Part shown: positions 23,413 to 34,581 of the stretch, piece after piece | Numbering within the stretch: position 1 is the first letter of the stretch | How the letters are laid out: each line of letters begins with the position of its first letter | From: Verticillium longisporum | Taxonomy: Eukaryota; Ascomycota; Sordariomycetes; Glomerellales; Plectosphaerellaceae | Reading direction: 5' to 3' | Assembly (NCBI GenBank): GCA_019188255.1 | Contig: JAETXT010000002.1 | Coordinates: forward strand, 372,001-436,000 | Length of the DNA stretch: 64,000 bases | The notes under the pieces: generated by a model | The model's input: the letters and a program-made list of their open reading frames with translations, nothing else | Database searches by the model: none | Told to the model about the DNA's origin: nothing | Translations under genes and position numbers: made by a program

Positions 23413-24403
23413 TCAGAGTTACTTCGCGCTTGTATTGGTGGGTAACACGACCCGTGCAGGATTATGCCGGGTATCTCGCTCGCTTAAGTCTCGCCTAAAC
23501 GGGCAGATTCGCTGCTATCAAGTCAAGGTTTTGCTCCACTATCACTGGGGAAATACGTGAACTGGCATGAAGAAACCCGGTTGTACGGCTTGGGCCTACC
23601 AAAGGACTTGGAAACATTTGCTGAGTGCAGGCGGCTCACGTATTTACATGTCTCTGGCGCTGTTATGACTGGACCCAGAGATGAGGACAGGCACGTTTCT
23701 GCCCAGTCACGCCATTTACGCAAGACAGCGAGAGCCGCGGAACCACGCCCTCGTCTTAAACTCGGGAGAGGCGCTGTCACCCGCGTGCTGCCCCCCTGTG
23801 GCGTTGGTAGGCGGAGAAAACGTGCGGCCACGGAGTGAGGTCCGTCGCCCTAACCAGAGACAGCAAAGCCTAGTTCGCCAGGAACGTCGGGGGATTGAGA
23901 GACATGGGACGATGCCCCAGCACCCACCAATGATCGTAAAGGAATGCGTTTTTTCGATGGTTGAAGAGTGATCCAAATGGCAAGTGACTGTTGCCATCGG
24001 CAAGGGAGAGGAGATCGGCACCTACTATATTGGCGCCCCGACTCTTATCTTCTGGCACCACCCCGCCCAATGACGCTGTATGTCTCAGTTGGCGCCGCTT
24101 AAGCGCTGGAATTCTTGAGATTTCGGAGCCGAACCGCGCCCATTGAACGGTCACTGAACCTCACCAATGGTGAATGGCGTCTTTTATGAAGAATTAGCCG
24201 CGACTCGCGACAGTCTAGGTCTGTGAACAGGAGTCATTCTTGGCACAGCATTCCAAAGTATCACAGGACTCGTCCTTGTTTTCCAAATGCTTGAAATTTA
24301 GTGAAGAATTAGGAAAATACCAGAGAACGCCTCCTTTGTTTTGACCCCCGAAATCCGCGAGTAAAAGCAAACACCGATCCTCCTCAATCCTTCTATGATA
24401 CAC
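23413..24403. other. Intergenic
   Basis: About 1 kb with several short frames on both strands, none with a recognisable domain or splice-supported structure. Confidence 0.45.
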
Positions 24404-25858
24404 TTAAGAGCACCACCATTTAACGCGGACATCTTTCGCTTGACTCAAAATGTCAAAGTCAATCCCGTGCTGCCTCATGACAACAATGACAAGATCAAAC
24501 TCGTTCAAAGTCTCAACGTTCCATGATCTATCATCAAGCTTCTGAATCTGAGGAAGCGCACTCTGTGAGACAAGTGGGTCAGCAAACATGACATCGAGCT
24601 CATCACTGTCCTCGACCAGCCCCCTGGCGAGTTCTAGACCAGGACTGTAGCTGAGAACGCTCTGGCCGGGCTTGAATCCCATGCCCACCACGAGGACGCG
24701 GGGTTTGCCGCTGTTCTTTCCCGCGAACTTGCCAATGTTGTCGGTGTATGTCTTTGCGATGGCCCGAGGCCTCTTGTTCATCCTCTCGGCGGCGTTCCTC
24801 AGCAGCGGCATCTCGCACCCAGAGAGGAGGTACCAGGGGTTGACAGGGATGCAATGGCCGCCAACGCCCAGGCCTGGTCTGTAGTCCATGTAGCCAAAGG
24901 GCTTGGTGCTCGCAGCGTTGCAGACCTCGTAGGGGTCGATGTCGAGACCGACGCATGCGTCTGCCATCTCGTTGACGTAAGCAATGTTGATCATGCGCTG
25001 GCAGTTCTCGTAGAGCTTGGTGAGCTCGGCGACCTCCGGACGGGAGACTGGGACCAGGGTGTTGAAGACTGGCGCGTAGATGCGGGTGATCGCCGCAAGC
25101 GATCCGGGGCAGATATCGTCTAGGCCCGAGATGACTTTTGGGATGAGGTATGCTGGGGGCTCCGTGCGGCCTGGATCAACACGCTGAGAGGACGAGTGGT
25201 TAGCTCGGGTCGGTCAAGGGTCCCCCTTGATGGTGGTGTGGCAAGAGTGGGCACGGAGAATCTAGACTTACTTCGGGCGACATGCCTGCAAAGCACCCGC
25301 GGGCCTTGGCCAGGGGACCAAGCAGCTCTCGTGTCATTCCAATGGCTACCGAGCTCTCAATGACAATTGTGGCCCCGGGACGGGCGTGCTTGAAGACGGT
25401 CTGAATGGCATCCTTGAGATAGGAGGCATCGACAGTCTTGTTAGGAAGAAGCAGCGTCGGTACAGAGATGAGGAAATGTGTGGCCTCAGAAAGATCAGGA
25501 CGCTGAGCGCTGAACTTCACTCTCTCATTGGTACGGAACTCGTCTTCTTGTTGAATCTGCTCAATGCGCTTCTCCGAAACGTCGAAACCAAGCACGTCCC
25601 AGTGACGAGAAAAGTTGCTGACAAGATGTGTGCCAACGTAACCCACGCCGATCACGGCAATCAGGGGTTTGAATCTTGGGTGATCGGCGTGATGATGTCT
25701 GGGGTGACGATCTTATGCACATCTTCTTCTTCGGGTGGTGGGGTCAGGGGAAGCACTGTCTCAAGGCAGTCGTATTTTGAGGGGCCTTTCAGGGTAGCAT
25801 CGCTTATGTCAAGCAGAGCAAGGTGCTGAGAAGGGACCGTGTAGATTATTGAAGCCAT
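24404..25858 (-). CDS. UDP-sugar dehydrogenase (UDP-Glc/GDP-Man DH family), one-base frameshift
   Basis: An NAD-dependent enzyme that oxidises the C6 hydroxyl of a nucleotide sugar to a uronate; sequence features resemble the UDP-N-acetylmannosamine dehydrogenase branch. Exons are 25858-25272 and 25183-24404, giving about 455 residues if the frame is intact. The Rossmann loop IGVGYVGTHLV, the junction-spanning SPERVDPGR, the NEMADACVGLDIDPYEV helix and the catalytic-Cys block GVGGHCIPVNPWYL are all present. Total exon length is 1367, one short of a multiple of three. The N-terminal frame and the Rossmann frame differ by one base, best explained by loss of a C in the run at 25701-25704 (GGGG on +). 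No GT-AG intron of realistic size explains it. The gene is divergent from the GT2 gene 1.6 kb away. Confidence 0.87.
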
Positions 25859-27433
25859 TATGAATGGAGCCGGCAAGGCAGAAACAAGGTTGGATAATCT
25901 TAAATGATCGAAACTGGACGGTGAACGTGATGATGATGGTCTGATCTCAACAAAAAGCTGCAAAATCTACAGCGGGTGCCCGTCCTTTTTCTAGAGCAAC
26001 CCAACTTCCTCACTTTTCAACAAGTCTCCTCATCAGAGCGAGAAACTGCTCACCGTCGATGTTGTCTTCGGCACCGACGATTCCACTTCACGGAGAGCTT
26101 CAAACCCTCTCAACCGTTTGCGGAAATCGATGAAGCGACCACGGGTAGTATTTCGCTGTCAATGAAGTCCCGACTTGCCATCGCGAGTCTGGATCTTGTC
26201 TGCCAAGAGCCCAAGTCCGCTTCCCGATCTCTCAGAAGTCGAACTTGCGCAATCGAGCTCACGGACTTCAATGACACCACGTCCGGAAAAGGACTGCTTT
26301 CGGTCGCGCTGAAAAAAATTGGACTGCTTAGACTGAATCGAACATACTATGGTGTCTGTAAACACTTGTTGAGTCCCTGGGATCGAGAACATGAGCCCGA
26401 ATCGGACCTAGTCGATGCAACACAACGATGTGTCCATCGCGACTTTCGCCCAGGGGCATAAAAGACGGAGAGACGGACGACTTCCTCATCCGGCCACACG
26501 TGGTAGCGCCCGAGGGAAGGTAACGCTAGAAACGCCTCGCCCCCGTTCATGAAGCGAGTCGGGGTCCCCAACGACGCATGTGGCGCTACGGCTGTTAACC
26601 CAGACCCATCACGTTGAGGTGAGACTATGTCTCAAATCCGCAGCCCGCATTGGCCACTGTTCTGTCGCTCGGCTACAATAGTTAGTCTTGGCCACCACGT
26701 TCTTCAAGAGACGCTAGTCAAACCACATGGGCGTCAACGAGCTCAGCCAATTACTGTTCCTGCGTCCCATCATCTCCACGGACCTTTTCGGTCTCAACCT
26801 GGCTCGAGGCCTTCCCAGAACGGATTTCGGCACCGTGGTTCTCGACCGCGACGGCAGATACTGGCAAACTGTACCACCTCTGCAACACGTGGGAAAGCTG
26901 CGAACGGCATGCCAAGCCTGGTAGCCACGCCGCTGCAATGCTTGTCGTCGGTTGCGCGGTCAATCTCCCGCGTGTCCAGGCCTTTTTCCCTGTCGATCGC
27001 TAGCGGTCCGGCCGCTCGCTGGTCGCGGGGCCTTGCAGTCGTACGACATGCCTGGTCGTTGGGTCTCTATTGACTTTGCGGACCTTCCGGGGCTTGAGCT
27101 TGGCCTGGCAACCGTTCTACTACGGTAAGTGTATGAATAGGCTCGTCTGGATGTTCACGCGATGTCTGCAAACAGACGTCGTAGCGAGAGGGTCCAACTT
27201 CGCTACCGCATCCCTCTTTTTCGCCACGTCGCATCTCGATGTCGGTAGTTTTCTGTTGAGGAAAAAAGTCTTTCTGGACAGTCCTTTGCACAGTTGGCTC
27301 TTTATCTTGACCTCCCCTGGACAAGCACAAGACCCTTGGAGAACTCTCACCCAAGCGTCCCTCCATCACCTCTTTATCCAAGTCTGTTTTCCACCCCTGT
27401 ACACGACCGGGTGATCATCCAACCGACTTAATC
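25859..27433. other. Intergenic between divergent sugar-pathway genes
   Basis: About 1.6 kb separates the UDP-sugar dehydrogenase and the GT2 gene. Frames at 25976-26461 and 26627-27073 show no domain, so this is probably a shared promoter region. Confidence 0.45.
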
Positions 27434-29863
27434 ATGCCTCAAACAAAGGATCATGGCCTGTCTATTGACATGGAGGCCGGTCCATCTCATGCCGCTTCTT
27501 CCTCCACCGCAACATCATGCCCTACTACACCCAGGTCACCCCCGCCTGTGGCCTGTCACTGGGACAAGAATTCCTCCAAGAGCCATACCAGAAGTTCATC
27601 TTCTACGTCTATGGCCGTGTCTCCCACGGCGAAGAGGAAGTTCCACCATCCATTCAGGAACCTTTCCAGACAGTCGTCATCAGCTAGGACTTCAGCGGAG
27701 GCTTCTCCTCTTCCGGCTGCAGACCAGGTGTTCGACGGCTCAGCTGATGTGTCTGGAGGAGATCAAGGAGGGCCGGGTAACACCCAGCCTGAATCACCCC
27801 CGGCACCATTGACTGTAAGTCACTTTTCCACTTGACATCCTTCGTCCGCATATGTCACCGAACACCCTCTCCTTTTCTCATCTTCCAAGTCATTACTTCG
27901 CATCCTTGGCATTAAGACAACTTAATCTTGTTCAATCTAACAAACGACAGCGCCCACCGCCTCCCCCACCCATCTTTGGGTCTTTCTCCAGCAGCACATG
28001 CTCCTTTCAATCTAGCATCTCACAAGAGGATGCCAAGCCACCATATCACCCAGACACAGAGCTCAAGAAGGTCTCGCGCTCTCTCCTGCGCCTCCAAAAA
28101 TACAGTCTCATCCTGGGTTTTGTCTCCATCAATGCCGGCTTTATCTGGGCGCTCTGGAATTATCACCATTACTGGTACATCTTCCTGCCTTTCTTGGCTG
28201 CCAACACATTCTGTCAAGTCATCTTTGCCATCTCCAACACCATTGCAGCAACCTTTACCAGCTTGAGACGGAAGCTAGGGTTCAAGAAGGATGTCATCCC
28301 CGAGAATCCCGAAAAGTTTGTCATGGTCCTGCCCTGCTATAACGAAGACCGTCAAGAGGTGGAGACAAGTCTGAACTCCCTCATCAACCAACAGAACATC
28401 GACGAGCACCCACGTCTCATCATGGTCATTGTTGACTGCAACGCCAAAGCCCCAGGCGAGGAGGTCTCCACTCAAGACTTCCTGCTGAACGACATGTTTG
28501 CCGGCGGCGAGCGCATCGAGTTCCAGAACGGTTACAGTGCCCGTGATGGCTTCTTCATGCCTGTCACCATCCAGCAGGGAAAGTACCGTGGCGTCCCTTA
28601 CATCATCATCGGCAAGAAGCACAACCATGGGAAGCGCGACAGCTTGTGCTTCGTCCGTTCATTCCTGTGGCACTACACGAACCGCTCGGCTGATATCTCA
28701 ACCATGTTCAACCCAGACCTGTTTGATTACATGGGTTCGATCTTGACTGACAATGGCCTGGACACAATCGACTATCTCTGCGGCATGGACGGCGACACTG
28801 TGTTTGATGACGACTGTGTGTACGAACTCATCAAAGCCTTGCGTCGTGGCGGTCCTAATGTTGTCGGCGTCTGCGGCGCCGTCCTCGTTAAATTCGACGA
28901 GAAGCCGTGGGGCTGGTGGTCAGTACCCCATGTTAGCCGCCTTCTTCGCGTAGTTCATAGCAACTAACCTACGGAATAGGAACCTTTTACAAAACACAGA
29001 GTACAACTTGACGCAAGGATTGAGACGAGAATTTCAGTCCCGCGTTTCCGGAAAGGTCAATTGCCTACCAGGCTGTTGTCAGCTCATCCGGGTTCAAGAC
29101 GCCACATTCGGCGATGCAGTCCTGCGGGAGCGTTTCGGCCACGTTCCCAAGCCCAATGACACCATGACCCAGCAGATCATGGGTGTTTACTCTGAAGACT
29201 CGATCCACGCCTCCATCATCTTCTCCCGCCATCCAAAGTCGCAGACTCGCCAGGCTCTGCGTGCTCGTGCTTACACGACTGCCCCTCAATCGTGGTCCGT
29301 GTACCTCTCGCAGCGCAAGAGGTGGGCACTCGGCAGCAAATCGAATGAGTTTGTCATGGTTTTCCGTCCAGGCATCATCTGGGTTGAAAGGCTGTGCTCG
29401 TTCATCACGGTGACAACCTGGTGGCTGGGTCCATTCGTCGTTGCGGCCATGTTTGGCTTTGCGATTGCGCTGGTGCGACAGGGAAAGAAGATTTTCGAGA
29501 ACCACATCATGATCGGGTTGATGTCTGTGCTCGCGTTCCGCTATGTAAGTTGTCTCAACTCATCATACGTCTGTCACTGTAACTAATGAATGGCAGCTGT
29601 ACTCTTTGCTTATCGTCACGTGGTTCCCGCACAACAGGATGGCACGCATCAGGTTTTTGGTCGGCTTCTTCATTTATCTGACCTGTTCGCCATTCATGAA
29701 CGTTGTTGTTACCATCTATGCTTTACTCCACTGCGACGAGTTCAGCTGGGGCAAGACGCGGGCGTCAGTCGGCGACGAAAATGGTGCAGGTGGGCACGGG
29801 GCCCTGCCTGACCCTGAACAGGCCGCCAAGGAAAAGTTCAATGAGAAGATGCCGCCTGTTTAA
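27434..29863 (+). CDS. Chitin-synthase-like processive glycosyltransferase (GT2, class VII-like)
   Basis: A membrane glycosyltransferase of the Chitin_synth_2 family, predicted to polymerise UDP-GlcNAc or a related UDP-sugar and extrude the chain. Exons 27434-27814, 27951-28918, 28980-29544 and 29597-29863 give 726 residues with all phases consistent. A Ser/Pro-rich disordered N-terminus (~130 residues) precedes two membrane helices (YSLILGFVSINAGFIWALW and the following YWYIFLPFLAANTFCQ). The catalytic domain begins at VMVLPCYNED and has DGDTVFDDD (UDP/metal binding), SEDS in place of the EDR base motif, and QRKRW for the processive QRRRW motif. Three or four further helices and FSWGKTR close the protein. 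It lacks the myosin head and cytochrome-b5 domains of classes V/VII-large enzymes. No lesion was seen. Confidence 0.9.
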
Positions 29864-30854
29864 GAATGAAGAGATCAAAAGGGGATATGGTATTTCTCAG
29901 TATCTGGGTTCTAGCATTTTAGACAGCGATGAGTTCTGTACGTCACTTGGCCGCAGTTCGATGGTCAGCCGGCTCATGAAGCTATAATGGTAGTGTTGAC
30001 TGGTAAAATTAAGGCTCGTGCAAGCGATGCCGTCTTCGAATATGCAAAAGTCCATCGTTCTTGTGAGTCTAAAACATGCCCATCTGATAACCACTCAAGC
30101 CGTTGACCACCGTCCTAAAGCAGCAGCTCCTTTGACCATGTGTTAACCCTCGGGCAGTCGTCCGCAACTTGCGCCGGGCTCCGTGATGATATATGGGTCC
30201 TCCGGGGAGTTAGGCGTGACCCCTGTCCGATCCTTGGATACTTTTGAGCCCGCGATGGTTCGTGGGCTCCCCTTGACGACATGAACGCGGGAGTCGAAGC
30301 ACCAAGCAGTACTGTCCAGTATTGATTCACGCGCTATGAGGCTTCATCAGAATAAATATCTATCTGGCGTATGTCTTGACAGACTTCTGCTCCCACCACT
30401 GGTTCAACCTGGACGTCAATCGATACCAGGTCGTGCTGGCGGATGAGGACAGGGGGCATGCTTTAGCGCTGTCAGTCGTGGTTTCAGCATCGCCAAGCGC
30501 CCCCTTTCGCCTCTGGGTGAGGGGTTCAGAGATTCATGGCAAGGGTTTGCCATTGCCATCAGGCGGAAGATTGACGAACTGCCGCCAAATCCTCCTACTC
30601 TCCTCTGCCTAAAGGAGAACAGCGCGGCTCCTGGTTTCGAAGGCAAAGATTGGGCAGCAGGGATCCTCCTGAGAGATATCTACGGCTGTGTACCCTAGAT
30701 ATCATGTCCACAATGCCATCGCTTTCGCTTTGATATTCTAGTATTTGTCGAGTTGTCGCTCTTTTTTTTCTTGAGTCTAGGAGAAGCACCATCCAACTTG
30801 AATTGTCATTCCTTTCGCATTGTGTTTTAGTCGGCGTTCGACTCACTCGCCACC
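29864..30854. other. Intergenic
   Basis: About 1 kb: 3' UTR of the GT2 gene and promoter of the DUF1996 gene. No other feature was seen. Confidence 0.5.
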
Positions 30855-32463
30855 ATGTTTTCAATTACCTTCAGGATCTCGTTCCTCTTTGTCTTCGTGC
30901 TCCAGTGTCTCCAGCCACTAGTATCTGCCGAGTTCCGCGTCACCTGTGCTCCGTTCAAGCGAGAGCGCATCGACCCGCTCGCGACGCCCGGCAAGGAGAA
31001 TGGCCACATGCACACCTTCTTCGGCAGCCGGGGCATCGGTCCGGACGCCGTGACGGCCGACGAGCTCCGCGCGAGCTGCGGCAGCTGCAACGTCCAGGCC
31101 GACCGCAGTTCGTACTGGATCCCGACCCTCTATTACGGTGAGTTTTTTCAACACTTTGCTTGACAGAACTTTTGGCTGATACAATGATATCAAAGTGAGC
31201 AAGAACGCCACGGTTCCTGTCAAGGTGGCTATCTTTCACGTGTACTACCACGGCCAGAATGCCGACCGCCAGCCCTTTCCCGCCGATTTCTCCATCATAT
31301 CGGGCAATCCCAGCCTGACTGAAGACGACGCCCGCGCGCAAGGCGGTATCGGGATGGAATGGGTACGTTCAAGCCCCCTCCACTCTACTTTACTGTGCAC
31401 GCCGCGACGGCACGGGGCACGAAACTGAACGAGAAAAATTGACGGCGGTCTTGGCAGAGATTCGAAGACTCATCCGAGGAAAAGGAAGCCTGGCAGCTCC
31501 CGAAACAAAAGGGCGGCGGCTGGCTGCGCGGCAACATTGGGTTTCCCACGTCCGTCGTCAAAGACGAGTCGCTCGGCCGGTACCGAGAGTGCGCATCCAA
31601 AGACGAGGCGGGCTGCTTCAACGTCCTCCGCATGTTCTTCGCCATCTGGTACGACCTGCGCGACGACTGGTTCGACTTTGAGGACGGCGCTTACCTGACT
31701 CTTTCGTCAGGAGGAGGTGAGTAGCACATCAACCAGCAGGCCGCGTATTGGGCGCGGGGGGGCTCATCTGACAAGAACATGCCACACGTATCATGGCGAT
31801 TTCATCAACGGCTGGGAGCCCAGCATGGCCGAGCAGATTGTCCGCGACACCAAGAACTACGTCGAAGTCTGCGAGACCATCGGCGGCGAGGCGGGCGTCG
31901 CCCGGAGCACAGAATGCCAGAAGCTTGACGAAGAAGGCCCCTCGCTCCGCGACCTCGACTGGGACGCCATGGTCGAGGCAAAAGCCGGCAACGGCACCGT
32001 CGAGCTGGGCGTCTACGGCTACGAACTGACCATCACAGACGGACAGAGCATGAACGCCACGTTCAGCGGCAAATGGGGAGAGGAGGCCGCCGCGGCGGGC
32101 GCGGAGAGTGACAGGCCTGCGGGGAACGCCGACTCTGCTGCTCCTGCGGCAACGTCGGCGATCTCTGTCGTGCGCAGGCCTGTGGGGAGTTCCGTGGCTG
32201 CTGCGGATGCCTCGGCCTCCAGCGTGGGACGTGCCGAGTCTGTCGTCGTCACGGCCGAAGCGTCTTCGGCTGCCGCTGCCGAGATGACGGGCGCCATCAG
32301 CGCCAGCAACGCGCTGCCGACTGCGTCTGCTGACGCCCTGAGCAGCGTCACATCCTTGCCTGGGGAGAGCACGACGGTCATCTCCTGGGTTGAGACGCGA
32401 AAGCCCCTCCCTACAGCCTGTGCGAAGAAGAACAAGAAAAGGGCCGTGAAGCTGGAGCTTTGA
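30855..32463 (+). CDS. Secreted DUF1996 protein with Ala/Ser-rich tail
   Basis: A signal peptide (FLFVFVLQCLQPLVSA) is followed by a DUF1996 domain, a fungal secreted family of unknown role. HMHTFFGSRGIG, the ASCGSC cysteine pair, SSYWIPTLYY, VYYHGQNADRQPFP, IWYDL and YHGDFINGWE match the family order. Exons are 30855-31137, 31196-31362, 31458-31716, and a last exon beginning about 31776 and ending at 32463. The third intron is a problem: the strong donor GTGAGT at 31717 and the acceptor ending at 31775 leave the YHGDFINGW frame one base out. Either one base is missing near 31780 or a weak donor inside TCGTCAGG is used. The last 130 residues are low-complexity Ala/Ser/Thr, suited to O-glycosylation or wall anchoring. 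Confidence 0.8.
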
Positions 32464-33183
32464 GCGTTACCGTCATGGAACAAGTCTCAGGCCATGAGCT
32501 CCAGCCAGACCGTACATACCAGGCTGTTGTCCACCCAGTTCTTGGTTGTTGGTACACCTTGGCTGCGACAACAGGCAACTTGCCGGCATGTTGTGTATGT
32601 CCTGGCTCTGGGTAGTGGCCATATCATTCTGTTGTACATATAACTCCAACCAATTAGCCGTCTGCCGAAGCGAAGCAGAACAGAGCTTTTTCTGCAAGCA
32701 TGATTTTGACAGAGACTACGATGACTTGATTTCGAGCCTGATATGTTTTCAAGTCCAGGAATGGAACGACACGTTGACCCGATTTGGCTTGCCAAGGCGG
32801 TAGATTGAACTTAAGCAATCATGGTTGCCGCAGCCCGGCTCGTGGTTTGGCACCTTGAATGCACTCGAGACCTTTGGCCAAGTTTCATCATTGAGACATC
32901 TCTTTCGTCGCGCCAAGACATCAGAAAAGCCACGTCGGTGTAGGCTTCGTACAGTGGTCAATCATGTTGACCTGATTCACCTGCAAAGGTGAACCCAGAC
33001 CGACACATCCGAGAGCTCCGGACAAACCTTCGCAGCACCACTGATCAAGTTGTCTACGTAGACAATCGTGCCAATTTGGTCACAAGGATTCCAAGCTTAG
33101 ATCTCGTCACGGAAGACTACCACCTCATAAGATTTGGTTTAATTGTTGGCGTATATGGACGTAGAGAGAATGACAAATCAGCA
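32464..33183. other. Intergenic between convergent genes
   Basis: About 700 bases at two converging 3' ends. No feature was seen. Confidence 0.5.
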
Positions 33184-34581
33184 TCAGGCTGGCGGTAGAA
33201 ACGCGGAGAACAGTGCTCCCTGGATCATAGCATACAGCACGGCATACACCACGACCCTGCCGCCCCAAACCTTGGCTCCCTGCTTGTCTCCTGCTAAGCA
33301 TCCCGCAACCCAGATGTACCACACAGGGTATCCAGATGCCAGCCTTGTGACGACCTGCACATGGTAATTGGACAGGGCTACGACTGCCAGCAGGACCTGC
33401 AAGGCAGCCATGGAGCGTATGAGCACCCCAGTGCGCAGGTCCAGCTGACGTGCCGATCCTGCCACACCGCCTGGCGAACGCAGTACGTCAACACCCGACT
33501 TCATCATGATGGACAGCATCGGGATGGCGAGCAGGAATAGAGGCAGGTTCGAGAGGGTCCAGTACCGAAGAAATCCGACACCCCTGTCAAAGTCAGCTTA
33601 CATGGTACCCTGTCAGACTGAAAGCAGTGGGGAGAAACATTACCAGTAGTGTGCTTGGACAAAGTTGTAAATACTTGGCAGGGCATTGGCACACCAGGGA
33701 CGTGGTTCGGATGCGCCGGAGCAGTAGCGCGCATAGGCGATGGTCTGCGGGACGATGGAGCCCGCGGCCACGAGAATGCCACCCAACAAGGGCCCGACAA
33801 GGGAGAGTACATCGGGGATCTGACTGCTCGCGTCGAAGAAGGGTTGGAGGACGACGAGGGCACATTCAGCTGCGAAGGGCAGTCCATTGAGGATGCCGTT
33901 TGAGCGGAACGTCGTCGAGATTCCGAATACGGCGCCGGCCAACAGCTGGAGACCGGTTCTGGAGAGAGAGCTCCTCGACGCTTGAGAAGCCTTGGCGAGC
34001 AGGAGATAGCCAACGAAAGACAGGAATGCAAAAGAGCTCTCGGCATAGGGCGCAGACAAGAATAGGCCAGCCGGTGAGAGGGTATGCATGAGGGCGCTGA
34101 TCAGCGGCAGGTGCCGCTGCGGGCCCCAGACGGTGTGGACCAGCTCATACAGCGTGAAGACGGCTGCGAAATGAGCCGCATGCGACACAAAGCTGGCTAT
34201 GGCAGCTTCAAAAGACCCTGAATCCGTGGCAGGCACAAGGCCGAGGAACTTGGCCGGGCGCGCGAGGGCGGCAACAACGGCGGGGAGACCAGGTCCAAAG
34301 GCCCACTCCTGTTCGAAACGGTAGCCATGCTGGGCCGAGCTCGTGAAATAAATGGCATCCCAGCGGGTGAGCCGGGTGACGAGAGAAAAGGCGGTGGATG
34401 ACTCGACGCGGTTGAGGGCGAGAGTGGTCGAGGTATCATACGAAGGGCCAGTCAAACCGCTGCCAAGCGCGACGGCGAGGAGAAGGCCCTTCCAGGCCAG
34501 GAATGCTGTGAAGAGGGTTTGTCGAGGGTTTTTGGTGTATTGGGCGAGACCCCCGGCAGTGGTCGAGGCTGTGGACGCCAT
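33184..34581 (-). CDS. GPI18: GPI mannosyltransferase II (PIG-V/Gpi18)
   Basis: Adds the second mannose to the GPI anchor precursor in the ER lumen. Two exons (34581-33644 and 33583-33184) give 445 residues; the 60-base intron splits a Trp codon in HYWGVGFLRYW. The start is ATG 34581 (MASTASTTAGG). An early luminal acidic motif in a membrane context (LVTRLTRWDAIYF) matches the conserved WDxxYF of PIG-V. Further landmarks are the polytopic core with LSPAGLFLSAPYAESSFAFLSF and GISTTFRSNGIL. The C-terminus contains the SNYHVQVVTRLASGYPVWYI block typical of the family. Length is within the family range and no lesion was seen. It is an essential-pathway gene, useful as an intact comparison for the damaged neighbours. 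Confidence 0.92.

Noticed and set aside
25976..27073. Plus-strand frames of about 150 codons
   Set aside because: No domain, no splice signals in suitable positions, located between divergent promoters.
31717..32463. Separate gene starting inside the third DUF1996 intron
   Set aside because: Its sequence from 31776 onward is the C-terminal part of the DUF1996 domain.
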